Shown: positions 8,618 through 17,137 of the stretch, piece after piece
Position numbering within the stretch: position 1 is the stretch's first letter
Layout: every line of letters starts with the position of its first letter
DNA from: an uncultured Collinsella sp.
GTDB lineage: Bacteria; Actinomycetota; Coriobacteriia; Coriobacteriales; Coriobacteriaceae
NCBI GenBank assembly: GCA_900549135.1
Contig: URNI01000001.1
Location: 1-64,000 of the forward strand
Direction: 5' to 3'
Length of the DNA: 64,000 nt
Translations under genes and position numbers: made by a program
The notes under the pieces: generated by a model
Database searches by the model: none
The model's input: only the letters and a program-made list of their open reading frames with translations
Told to the model about the DNA's origin: nothing

Positions 8618-10525
8618 ATGGAACAGATTATCTTGAACATACTCGAGGCTCTGCGTCGCGGCGAGACCGTGGACGACAAAGCGCTCGTCAAATTGATACA
8701 TGCCGAGGCGCGCCGTGAGGGCGCCGACAAACGCGATTTGGCCAAGCGCCGTCTGCTGCCGTTCTACCAGCGGGTTAAACGTGAGGAGCCGGCTCGGTGG
8801 GCTGCGTGGAATGTCGATTCCGATCTGGAACGTCAACTGCTGCAGGTGCTGCGTATGAAGCCGCGCCGAACGGCCTCGGGCGTGGCGACCATTACCGTCA
8901 TCACCAAGCCGTGGCCGTGCTCGGGCGATTGTCTGTTTTGTCCCAACGACCTGCGCATGCCCAAGAGCTATCTGCACGCCGAGCCGGCGTGCGCCCGCGC
9001 AGAGCAAAACTGCTTCGATCCGTATTTGCAGGTGAGCGCTCGTCTGACCGCGCTTTCGCAGATGGGGCATGCGACCGATAAGATCGAGCTCATTGTGCTC
9101 GGCGGTACCTGGAGCGACTATCCGCAAGGGTATCAGACGTGGTTTATGTCGGAGCTTTTCCGTGCGCTGAACGATGACGCCGTTGCTGGCGTGGCGGCCA
9201 ACCCCATGTTGGCGCGTCCGGGCATCAGTCGTGCCGAGGCGGGGCGCCTGCTCGATGACGCTCCCGCCGATGCTCTGCCGCCGGTGGTAGCAGGGCGCCG
9301 CGAGCGCTATCGGGCTGCCGGCATTGCGACAGACGAGGCCGAGCTCGCTGCCGGCGTTGCCGACGAGCAGGGGCGTGTGGATGCTGCCGTGGGCGGCTAT
9401 AACCGTGCGGTGCGTCGTCTGTACGGCTCCGGTACGCCGTGGGGCGAGGTTGCCGAGTGGCAGACGGCAACGATGGAGGAGCTTGAGCGTCAACAGCGCA
9501 TCAACGAGACGGCGAAGCATCGCGTGGTGGGGCTCGTTATCGAGACGCGCCCCGATGCCGTAACGCCGCAGGCCCTTACGCTCATCCGCCGCCTGGGCTG
9601 CACCAAGATCCAGATGGGTATTCAGAGTCTCGACCAACATTTGCTCGATATCAACGAGCGTCGCATTTCGGTGGCTCAGATCGAGCGGGCGTTTTCGCTT
9701 GCGCGCCTGTTTGGCTTTAAGATCCACGCGCACTTTATGCTCAACTTGTTGGGTGCCACGCCCGAAGGGGACAAGCGCGACTACGAACGCTTTATGACCG
9801 AAGGGGCCTTTATGCCCGACGAGGTCAAGGTTTACCCGTGTGCGCTCATCGAGGGCTCGCGTCTGGTGGGCTGCTATGAGCGTGGCGAGTGGCGCCCCTA
9901 TACCGAGGAAGAGCTGCTCGATGTGTTGGCCGATGACATCGTGGTGACGCCGGCGTTCTGCCGCATCAGTCGCATGATTCGCGACTTTAGCTCCGACGAC
10001 ATTATGGTGGGCAACAAGAAGCCTAATCTGCGTCAGCTCGTTGAGAACCGCCTAGCTGCTCGGGGTGACGGTGCGACGGTGCGCGAGATTCGCTATCGCG
10101 AGATCAGTATCGCGGGTGCCGACTTGGATGAGCTTTCTCTTGATGAGGAAGTGGCGTACGAGACGCCGGTGACTTACGAGCGCTTTTTGCAGTGGGTGAC
10201 GCCGCGGGGCAAGATCGCGGGCTTTTTGCGGTTGTCGCTGCCCGACCATTCGTTTGTTGCCGCGCATGCGGACGAGTTGCCGACGGCACCGGACGAGGCG
10301 ATGATTCGCGAGGTACACGTGTATGGCATGGCGGCACGCGTGGGCGACCAGGGCCAGGCGGCGCAGCATCACGGGTTGGGGCGTTTGCTCGTAGAGCGTG
10401 CGTGCGAGATTGCCCGGGATGCGGGTTATGCGCGTATCAACGTGATTAGCGCGATTGGCACACGCGAGTACTATCGCCATCTTGGATTTTATGACCATGG
10501 CCTTTATCTGCAAAAGGAGCTCTAG
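8618..10525 (+). CDS. elp3: Elp3-type tRNA U34 carboxymethylation radical-SAM/acetyltransferase
   Basis: 635 residues. The radical-SAM cysteines are C101-x3-C105-x2-C108 (CSGDCLFC), followed by SYLHAEPACARAEQNCFDPYLQ, the Elp3 signature (canonical EPAARRAIQNNFDPYLQ). IETRPD and the TKIQMGIQSLD block follow. The C-terminal 100 residues are a GNAT acetyltransferase ending in GLGRLLVERACEIARDAGY and YYRHLGFYDHGLYL. Elp3 uses acetyl-CoA and SAM to make cm5U at tRNA wobble position 34. Between FRALND and ERQQRINETAKH the protein carries an Ala/Arg-rich insert about 80 residues longer than in usual Elp3, which explains its greater length. The ATG at 8618 follows AATGGGGAC. The next gene starts directly after the stop codon. 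Confidence 0.9.
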   Translation: MEQIILNILEALRRGETVDDKALVKLIHAEARREGADKRDLAKRRLLPFYQRVKREEPARWAAWNVDSDLERQLLQVLRMKPRRTASGVATITVITKPWPCSGDCLFCPNDLRMPKSYLHAEPACARAEQNCFDPYLQVSARLTALSQMGHATDKIELIVLGGTWSDYPQGYQTWFMSELFRALNDDAVAGVAANPMLARPGISRAEAGRLLDDAPADALPPVVAGRRERYRAAGIATDEAELAAGVADEQGRVDAAVGGYNRAVRRLYGSGTPWGEVAEWQTATMEELERQQRINETAKHRVVGLVIETRPDAVTPQALTLIRRLGCTKIQMGIQSLDQHLLDINERRISVAQIERAFSLARLFGFKIHAHFMLNLLGATPEGDKRDYERFMTEGAFMPDEVKVYPCALIEGSRLVGCYERGEWRPYTEEELLDVLADDIVVTPAFCRISRMIRDFSSDDIMVGNKKPNLRQLVENRLAARGDGATVREIRYREISIAGADLDELSLDEEVAYETPVTYERFLQWVTPRGKIAGFLRLSLPDHSFVAAHADELPTAPDEAMIREVHVYGMAARVGDQGQAAQHHGLGRLLVERACEIARDAGYARINVISAIGTREYYRHLGFYDHGLYLQKEL

Positions 10526-11404
10526 ATGAACAAACCGAGTGTTTCTGCCGGCGTCGTTGCCGGCGTTGCTCTGGGAGCCGCGGCGCTTGGTGCGGCCGCC
10601 GTCGCTGTTCGTGCTGCCTGTCTGCAGGTTGCGCGAACCCGCAATGGGTTGGCGCGTGTGAAGCGCGTGCACGACGAGGGCGGCGACGAAGTCCGCGTAT
10701 TGGTGCAAGGCGGCGTCTACCAAAGTGCAAGCTACGTTGGCGAGCGTTGGGCGGAGCCCGTCTTTACGTACTATCGTTCGTTTGACGACGTGTTTGAGGC
10801 CGAGGATGCGATGCGCGACGCTTACGGTCACGGTATCGACCGCATGCTTATGCTGGGCGGCGGCGGGTTTGCCTATCCTAAATTCGCCCTGATGTCGCAC
10901 GAGGGCTTGCGCATGGACGTCATTGAGTACGATGCCGAGATTACGCGCCTGGCGCGCCGCTGGTTCTACCTAGACGAGCTGGAGCGCGCGGCGGGCGATC
11001 GCCTGCGGGTGATAACCGCTGAGGCTCGCTCGTATTTGGGTGTGACGAGCGTGGGCCATCGTCGCTACGACGTGGTCGTGAGCGATTGCTTTGGCGGTGC
11101 CGAGCCCGTGCGCGAGCTGGCGACCGTTGAGGCGTTGCGTCTAGTGCGGGGCGGCCTGAACCCCGGGGGTATCTACGTGGCCAATATCGTGAGCGCAAAC
11201 GAGGGGAGCGATGTGACGTTCCTGCGCGATTGCGTTGCCACGGCACTCGAGGTGTTCGCTCGCGCCTGGGTGGTGCCTTGTGGCGATACGGAGTTCGGCG
11301 GCGAGGAGAATTATCTACTCATCGCCAGCGACGGCGACTACGCCTTTGCCGAAGCTGTGCCCTTCGACACCGACTTCCTCGGCACCGTCCTTCACGACAA
11401 GTAA
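10526..11404 (+). CDS. Spermidine-synthase-like methyltransferase-fold protein
   Basis: 292 residues. A small-residue hydrophobic N-terminus (about 8-33) may be a membrane anchor. The rest has the aminopropyltransferase/Rossmann layout: MLMLGGGGFAYPKFAL as the nucleotide-binding loop, then MDVIEYDAEI, then YDVVVSDCFGGAEPVREL, where spermidine synthases carry their catalytic Asp. The short N-terminal beta region (VRVLVQGGVYQSA) also fits. The ATG immediately follows the elp3 TAG, with AAAAGGAG upstream, so the two genes are likely co-transcribed. Many bacterial proteins of this fold do not make polyamines, so the substrate is left open. It is convergent with the Lhr-like helicase gene, 26 bp away. 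Confidence 0.65.
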   Translation: MNKPSVSAGVVAGVALGAAALGAAAVAVRAACLQVARTRNGLARVKRVHDEGGDEVRVLVQGGVYQSASYVGERWAEPVFTYYRSFDDVFEAEDAMRDAYGHGIDRMLMLGGGGFAYPKFALMSHEGLRMDVIEYDAEITRLARRWFYLDELERAAGDRLRVITAEARSYLGVTSVGHRRYDVVVSDCFGGAEPVRELATVEALRLVRGGLNPGGIYVANIVSANEGSDVTFLRDCVATALEVFARAWVVPCGDTEFGGEENYLLIASDGDYAFAEAVPFDTDFLGTVLHDK

Positions 11405-11430
11405 GTCTCCCCGTCCCAAAAAGACTGGTC

Positions 11431-13875
11431 TTAGGCGTGGTCGCGCCAGCTGCGGACACGCTGCTTCATGCCTTCGATGTCGAGCACACCTTCGGCGAAG
11501 CCTTTGCGCACGAGCTCTTCGGGAACAAACTCGTCGTACCGATCAAAGTAAGGTACCTCGCCGGGATAGACGAGCTCGATGGGGTCGAAGTCCTTTTCGG
11601 CCTCGGCTGCGAGCACCTCAAAGAACGTCTCCTTGTCGGCCTTCATCTTGAACTGCATAAAGTATGGACGCGACGGATCGAGCCCGCGAAGGCCCAGCTT
11701 TGCGGCGCATTTAATCTTAAGCAAGCGCTCGAGTGCCAAAAAGGCGTAGCTGCCCAGCCAGGGGAAGAGCACCCAGGTGTCGCCACCCAGGTTGATGAGT
11801 GGCTTGGTCCCCGCGCCCGAAATCTCGGCCGTATGGCGAGCCTGTGCAAGACGTGCCCGTGCGTTGCCCATGAGATACGGATATGCCGCATGCTCGTTGA
11901 GCGCCTTGCGCATGCGTTCGAGTACGTGTGTATTGATGTCACCGGGGCAGTCGCCAAAGTAGGCCGGCACCCGGCCTTTGACCTGCGCGGCAAAGACGGT
12001 ATGACGCTTCCAGTCCACTTCCTCGACGATCCAGCAATGGCCCGCGATGGCGATGCGCTCGCCAGGTGGTGGCGGGTTGACAATCGTGCCCAGTTCGGCC
12101 GATTCGCTACGAACGGTAAACTCCTCGTTCTCCTGGAACACGGCGTAGAACTTAAAGTTGTTGATGATGCGCTCACCCGCGAGGCCCACGATGAGCCCGC
12201 CGCTCTCGGTGACCTGGATGTGGTCGATCTTGATGAGGTGGCGCAGCAGTACGCGATAGTCATCGGCCGAGACGCGGTGGAAATAGCTCAGCGTGAGCAC
12301 GCGCTGGGCAAGCTCTGCCGGCGTGAGTTCGCCGGTGCTGGCAAGCGTCGACATAGTCTGGTGGTAGAGCAGGCTGTAGGGGAGTCGATCGAGCTCGGGC
12401 GGCTCGACCCACTTTTCCTCGCGATAGAGTTGTACGAGCGCGATGCCCTGCAGGAGCTTCCACGGAATGGTCTCGGGCATCATCGTGCGCGGCTCGGGTT
12501 CTTCCTCGCGCATGACAAACCACATCTCGGGCGGAAGGTCGCGACGGCCTGTGCGCCCCATGCGCTGCAAAAAGGAGCTGACGGTAAACGGCGCGTCAAT
12601 CTGGAAGGCGCGCTCCAGGCGGCCGATATCGATACCGAGCTCCAGCGTAGAGGTGGTGACGGTTGTCTGCGCCTGCTCCTCGTCGCGCATGAGCTCCTCG
12701 GCCGTCTCGCGCAGCGATGCCGAAAGGTTGCCGTGATGGATTAGAAAGCGGTCGGGCTCGTGTCGACTTTCGCAGTAGCTGCGCAGCATGGAGCACACAG
12801 CCTCTGCCTCCTCGCGCGAGTTGGCAAAGACCAGGCACTTGCGGCCGCGCGTATGCTCAAAGATATACCCCATGCCAGGGTCGGCGTTGTCGGGCGCCGT
12901 GTCGGTGGGGTTGAGGAGCGTCTGCTCGGTGGCCCGGGGGATGTCGACTTCGCCCTCGGGGGCCGAGGAAGTGCGACGGTCTTTGGGAGCGGCCTTGCCC
13001 CGTGCCCGTTCACGACGTTGACGGCGCTCCTCTTGTGTGAGCTGTCCGCTGTGACGCATGTCTTGGGCGCCGGCGGACAGTGCCGCGGGTGCCGCTGCCT
13101 CAATGCGCTCGCATGCAAGCACTTCGGCCTCTTGAGGACCCATGTTCTCGAATCCTCGTTGCTGAGCCTGGGGGCCAGAGTTGTAGAAGTGCTCCATGGA
13201 GATGCGCCACACGCGGCGCGGTTCCTCAAAGCGGGGGATAACGCAGTCGCGCCCCGTTCCCTGTGAGAGAAAAGCGCCCGTGCGCTCGGGGTCGCCGATG
13301 GTAGCCGAAAGACCAATGCGGCGAGGTTGCACGCCGGCCATGCGCGAGAGTCGCTCGATAAGGCAGAGCGTCTGACCGCCGCGGTCGCCGCGCATGAGCG
13401 AATGGACCTCGTCGATAACCACATAGCGCAGGTCGCAAAACATACGAGGGATTGCCATGTGCTTATGGATCAGGAGCGCCTCGAGCGACTCGGGCGTAAT
13501 CTGCAAGATACCGCTCGGTTTTTTGATGAGCTTAGCCTTGTGCGACTGCGAGACATCGCCATGCCAGTGCCAGACGGGGATGTCGGCCTCTTCGCAGAGG
13601 TCGTTGAGGCGGACGAATTGGTCGTTGATGAGCGCCTTGAGGGGGCCAATGTAGAGGGCGCCCACGCTTGCGGGCGGCCTCTCCCAAAACTCGGTCAGGA
13701 TGGGAAAGAAGGCTGCCTCGGTTTTGCCGGAAGCTGTGGATGCCGTCAGGAGTACATTGTCTTGTGTGTTAAAGATGGCATCTGCCGCCGCAACCTGGAT
13801 AGAGCGCAGGCTCTCCCAATCGTGGGAGTAGATGAAGTCTTGGATAAACGGGGCGTAGCGGTCAAAGGCGTTCAC
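11431..13875 (-). CDS. Lhr/BrxHI-like DEAD/DEAH helicase of the TerB-N cassette
   Basis: 814 residues, SF2 helicase. Motif I is TASTASGKTE (44-53), motif II DEVH (155-158), motif III SATI (190-193), and motif VI QRMGRTGRR (437-445). VTTSTLELGIDIGRLE is the typical Lhr motif V region. About 380 residues after the helicase core show no recognised catalytic motif and resemble the tail of BREX-associated BrxHI helicases. A charged insert of about 100 residues (roughly 235-340, with QERRQRRERARGKAAPKDRR) separates the two RecA domains. The GTG at 13875 is preferred to the upstream start at 13905 because GAGAGGAGG sits 5 nt before it. It is the third gene of the minus-strand operon with the ATPase and TerB-N genes. 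Confidence 0.8.
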   Translation of the reverse strand: MNAFDRYAPFIQDFIYSHDWESLRSIQVAAADAIFNTQDNVLLTASTASGKTEAAFFPILTEFWERPPASVGALYIGPLKALINDQFVRLNDLCEEADIPVWHWHGDVSQSHKAKLIKKPSGILQITPESLEALLIHKHMAIPRMFCDLRYVVIDEVHSLMRGDRGGQTLCLIERLSRMAGVQPRRIGLSATIGDPERTGAFLSQGTGRDCVIPRFEEPRRVWRISMEHFYNSGPQAQQRGFENMGPQEAEVLACERIEAAAPAALSAGAQDMRHSGQLTQEERRQRRERARGKAAPKDRRTSSAPEGEVDIPRATEQTLLNPTDTAPDNADPGMGYIFEHTRGRKCLVFANSREEAEAVCSMLRSYCESRHEPDRFLIHHGNLSASLRETAEELMRDEEQAQTTVTTSTLELGIDIGRLERAFQIDAPFTVSSFLQRMGRTGRRDLPPEMWFVMREEEPEPRTMMPETIPWKLLQGIALVQLYREEKWVEPPELDRLPYSLLYHQTMSTLASTGELTPAELAQRVLTLSYFHRVSADDYRVLLRHLIKIDHIQVTESGGLIVGLAGERIINNFKFYAVFQENEEFTVRSESAELGTIVNPPPPGERIAIAGHCWIVEEVDWKRHTVFAAQVKGRVPAYFGDCPGDINTHVLERMRKALNEHAAYPYLMGNARARLAQARHTAEISGAGTKPLINLGGDTWVLFPWLGSYAFLALERLLKIKCAAKLGLRGLDPSRPYFMQFKMKADKETFFEVLAAEAEKDFDPIELVYPGEVPYFDRYDEFVPEELVRKGFAEGVLDIEGMKQRVRSWRDHA

Positions 13876-13956
13876 GGGGCCTCCTCTCAAAAACGAATCT
13901 CTCAACGCGGTGGGCAGTGGCTTGCTGCATTACTGCCTCGACGTTTGCCCAGATAA

Positions 13957-13993
13957 AACCTGCCAAAATAAACCTGTCCCTTTTTGGCAGGTT
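13957..13993 (-). terminator. Hairpin between the ATPase and helicase genes
   Basis: AACCTGCCAAAA (13957-13968) and TTTTGGCAGGTT (13982-13993) form a perfect 12-bp inverted repeat with a 13-nt loop. The right arm overlaps the ATPase stop codon. On the minus strand the stem is followed by TTATCTGG. It may be a leaky terminator lowering helicase expression, or a member of an intergenic repeat family. Confidence 0.5.
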
Positions 13994-15296
13994 AGATGGT
14001 GAATTCGGCGAAGTTACGGTCGCCGTCTGCGGTGCCGGTGTCGCCTGTTGCGGCTGCCGGCGCCAGCGCGTCGCCACCAACGCTTTGCAGCAGCTCCGCC
14101 ACATTTGCATCGGGGTTCTGACACAGGATATCGAGCAGTTCGATAAAGTCACGAATGACTTCACGCGGCGTCAGATGCGTGTCGGCTCCCACACGACCGA
14201 ACTCGATCTTGAGGAAGTCCACCAAGTCGTTCTCGGTAAGCGTGGGCGTCCAGCCAAAGTAGCCGGCGTGAATTTGCATGAGTTTTTCGATCAGCACCAG
14301 CAACTCCTCATAGGTGAGTGGCTGCAGGCGGATGATGGGCGCGAGCATGTCCTTAAGGTCCTCGCGCGCAAAGCGGCCCTGAGCGAGTCGGCTGCGCAGG
14401 GCCTCGTAGGAGAACACGCCTCGGCGGCGGTCTTCGATAGAGGTTGGAGTGCCGCCCATGATCATGCCCAGGTACTGCGCCTTGCCCTGGAGCGTGTCGT
14501 TGTACATAGTCAGGATCTTCTCGTAGTTGTATTGGCGCGTGATCGCGTTGGGAATCTTGTACAGATTCACGAGTTCGTCGATGAGCACCAGCATGCCCTT
14601 GTATCCGCTGCAGACCAAAAAGCGTGCAATGAGCTTAACGTAGTCGTACCAGTCGTCATCGCTGATGATGGTCGAGGAGTCCAGCTCAGCGCGTGCCTCG
14701 CTCTTGGTGCGGTACTCGCCGCGAATCCATTTGGTCACGCGACTCATAGCTGCTTCGTTGCCCTCCGAGACAGCCATGCGATAGCGGCGGAGCATGCGGG
14801 CGAAGTCGAAGCCGTGGACCATTTCCTCGAGCGGGGCCAGTTGGGCATTGACGACCGACTCGTCGACGTCGGAGCACGAGGCGACCCAGCGATCCAAAAT
14901 AAGGTTGAGCGCACCGCCCTCGGGGCGCGTCTTGGTCGATATATTGCGGATGAGCTCGCGGTAGGTGGCAAGGCCCTGTCCCTGACCGCCCTGCAGACGG
15001 CGCTCGGGCGACAGGTCGGCATCAGCGACGACGAATCCCTCGCCCATGGCGTGCGTGCGGATGGTCTGGAGCAAAAAGCTCTTGCCGGCGCCGTAGCGAC
15101 CGACTAAAAAACGGAAGCTTGCGCCGCCATCGGCGATGAGACTCAGATCGGTAAGCAGGGCGCGGATCTCGACCTCGCGCCCTACGGTGATGTAAGGAAG
15201 GCCGATGCGCGGGACCACGCCGCCCTTGAGCGAGTTAAGGATAACGGCGGCGACGCGTTTGGGTACACGGGGCGCTGCGGATGCGGTATCACTCAT
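13992..15296 (-). CDS. BREX-type P-loop ATPase (DUF2791/BrxD-like)
   Basis: 434 residues. Walker A is GRYGAGKSFLL (66-76) and Walker B is VLIDELVNLY (about 237-246). The overall form (GREVEIRALLTDLSLIADGGASF, long alpha-helical middle, Walker B next to LIDEL) is that of BrxD/BrxC-type ATP-binding proteins of BREX and of Ter-linked DNA-processing systems. The last 15 residues are Ala/Gly/Asp-rich and look disordered. The ATG at 15296 follows GAGAGGAT. The start overlaps the end of the TerB-N gene by 8 nt, a strong sign of co-expression. Classical BREX partners (PglZ, PglX, BrxA/B) are absent, so this is a BREX-like ATPase in another setting. Confidence 0.78.
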   Translation of the reverse strand: MSDTASAAPRVPKRVAAVILNSLKGGVVPRIGLPYITVGREVEIRALLTDLSLIADGGASFRFLVGRYGAGKSFLLQTIRTHAMGEGFVVADADLSPERRLQGGQGQGLATYRELIRNISTKTRPEGGALNLILDRWVASCSDVDESVVNAQLAPLEEMVHGFDFARMLRRYRMAVSEGNEAAMSRVTKWIRGEYRTKSEARAELDSSTIISDDDWYDYVKLIARFLVCSGYKGMLVLIDELVNLYKIPNAITRQYNYEKILTMYNDTLQGKAQYLGMIMGGTPTSIEDRRRGVFSYEALRSRLAQGRFAREDLKDMLAPIIRLQPLTYEELLVLIEKLMQIHAGYFGWTPTLTENDLVDFLKIEFGRVGADTHLTPREVIRDFIELLDILCQNPDANVAELLQSVGGDALAPAAATGDTGTADGDRNFAEFTI

Positions 15297-17049
15297 GGTC
15301 TAGGTATCCTCTCACGTCTGCTTTGTAGTCCTCGATAATCTGCGGCCCTGCCGCGCTAAATTCAATTACGGTGTCACCCACCAGGTCAAAGAGCGCCTCG
15401 TTGATGCTATCGACGAGCATGTCCTCGCTCTGTCCCGAGTGCGCCACTGCCGATGTCGCTTGCGCTGCGTTTTGCTCGAGCAGTGCGCGAAGGAAGGCAT
15501 CTGCGGCGGGCGCGAGTTCGTTTGTGGCTTCAGCGGGCGCAGCAGCTGCGAACGCGGGCGTCGGCGCGAGAAGCGGTGCCACGACACCAAACTGTTCGGT
15601 GGATATGGTCGGCTCGTCGGTCACGTCCTGCCGAATGGGTGTCACGACCGGTTCGACAATCGCGTCGGTTACGGGCTCGGCTTCCGGTTGCCCTGAGTCC
15701 GCTGCCTCGGCTTCTGCGGACGCGCCGTCCTCGCGTTCCTCGTCGATCAAAAGCGCTTCGCGCGTTTGCGCAGCGGCGCTCCGAATGTGCCCCAGCTGAC
15801 TCAGATCGATATCGATCTTGACGGGCTGGTGTGCGGCGTCCCACGAAAGCCATGCCACAATCTCGTCATCGATAATCTTGGCCAGATATTTGGGGACCTT
15901 TTCTTCCTTAAGGGGATGGGCGGGGTCCAGCGCCAGGCGCAGGCGTTGGTCGCAGGCGCGCATCATTTCACCGAGCTTGCTGCTCTTTTGCCTACTACCG
16001 TGGATACGCATGCATTCCCAAAAGCCGTTTTGGCAACGGTAGATATGGATAGGATCCAGGCGGTATTCGCAGTCCTCGTGGCGCTCGGGCGCAAAGAATA
16101 CGGCCGAGGCAAACATGGTGTAGGGCATGGCCGTCTCCTCCCCAAATAAACTCGTCACGATGCCGGTCTTTCGGTGCGTGTCATAGTAGCGCGCCATGCG
16201 GACATACACGGCGCATGCCACGTGGCGCAGATCGCGGTGGTGGCTGCGGTCGAGCCGCGAGTTACTTAGGTTGTACGTGGAGAGGGCGTTGATGGCGGCC
16301 ATGAGTCGCTCCTCGCGCACCTCATCGGGCGGAAGGGGGAGCGTGGGCTCGGGGGTTTTGCGACGCTTAGGGGTCTGGCCGGACGGTGCCGGTGCCGGTA
16401 CAAGGTCTCGTGCCGCGCGTCGCAGCTCGATAAGGGCGTTATCGAACATGACGGTTTTAGAGTCGCGAAGCAGCTTGGGGTCGAGCCCATGGAACACAGC
16501 GTAATCCTGCAGCCACACGCGCGCAAACCGGTCGATGCCGGGCTCGAAGGCGCGATAGACATCCCAAAAAGCCTTGATCTTGTTAAAACCATCGAGCGGA
16601 TTATCTACGCCAATGCCGCAAATCAGCTCATAGAGATACAGAAAGGCAAAGGACGTAGACGTTTCCTCGACGGTTCCGCGGCGCACTTGGGCACGCCAGG
16701 TAAAGTAGCCGCGCAGCTGCCGGTCGCTCATGGCGTTGTAGGTGGGAAAGTACGACTTAAAGGTGCCGCTGTAGGGGCAGTCGTCCTCAAAATCGGCCAT
16801 CAGCAAGCCTTGGCGGTAGAAAAGCTCGGCCTCCGATAGCCAGCGGCCCGCGCCGCCCTTGGGGTCATCCTGCCAGCGCGATATCTCGCGCATCTTGCGG
16901 TATTGGTCGGGGAGGAAATTCTGCATCTGTCGGCCGGTTTTGAGAATCGGCTCGTCTGCGTAGATTTCGTTTGAGAAGCGGGCGGACTGATGGGTCCGGG
17001 CCTCGGCCATAATGCGCTCGATGAGCATCTTGATGTCCTGGTCGGCCAC
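15289..17049 (-). CDS. TerB-N domain protein, Ter-type DNA-processing cassette
   Basis: 586 residues. The TerB-N signature is clear at about residues 94-150: YSGTFKSYFPTYNAMSDRQL, then RGYFTWRAQVRRG, then FAFLYLYELICGIGV. A helical middle region contains RKTGIVTSLFGE. After residue 400 an acidic, Ala/Glu/Pro-rich linker leads to a final helical stretch (FLRALLEQNAAQ to DYKADVRGYL), which sits where TerB-C is found in this family. The GTG at 17049 follows GGAGAGGAG. Such proteins have been linked by comparative genomics to AAA/P-loop ATPases and SF2 helicases in proposed Ter-dependent DNA-processing systems. The biochemical role is unknown. Confidence 0.82.
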   Translation of the reverse strand: MADQDIKMLIERIMAEARTHQSARFSNEIYADEPILKTGRQMQNFLPDQYRKMREISRWQDDPKGGAGRWLSEAELFYRQGLLMADFEDDCPYSGTFKSYFPTYNAMSDRQLRGYFTWRAQVRRGTVEETSTSFAFLYLYELICGIGVDNPLDGFNKIKAFWDVYRAFEPGIDRFARVWLQDYAVFHGLDPKLLRDSKTVMFDNALIELRRAARDLVPAPAPSGQTPKRRKTPEPTLPLPPDEVREERLMAAINALSTYNLSNSRLDRSHHRDLRHVACAVYVRMARYYDTHRKTGIVTSLFGEETAMPYTMFASAVFFAPERHEDCEYRLDPIHIYRCQNGFWECMRIHGSRQKSSKLGEMMRACDQRLRLALDPAHPLKEEKVPKYLAKIIDDEIVAWLSWDAAHQPVKIDIDLSQLGHIRSAAAQTREALLIDEEREDGASAEAEAADSGQPEAEPVTDAIVEPVVTPIRQDVTDEPTISTEQFGVVAPLLAPTPAFAAAAPAEATNELAPAADAFLRALLEQNAAQATSAVAHSGQSEDMLVDSINEALFDLVGDTVIEFSAAGPQIIEDYKADVRGYLDHE

Positions 17050-17137
17050 CGCTTCTCCTCTCCTAACGCAGCTTCGGTGACCTCATATCATAGCACAGCA
17101 TCAAACAGGTGTTCGAGATACTGCTGCGTAGATAGAT

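Noticed and set aside
8618..10525. Oxygen-independent coproporphyrinogen oxidase or other radical-SAM enzyme
   Set aside because: The EPACARAEQNCFDPYLQ segment and the C-terminal acetyltransferase domain are specific for Elp3.
11230..12744. 504-codon open frame on plus, opposite the Lhr-like helicase
   Set aside because: The helicase on minus has all motifs; this frame is its complement and overlaps the spermidine-synthase-like gene.
11431..17049. BREX system
   Set aside because: Only BrxD-like ATPase and BrxHI-like helicase are present; PglZ, PglX, BrxA, BrxB and BrxC are absent.
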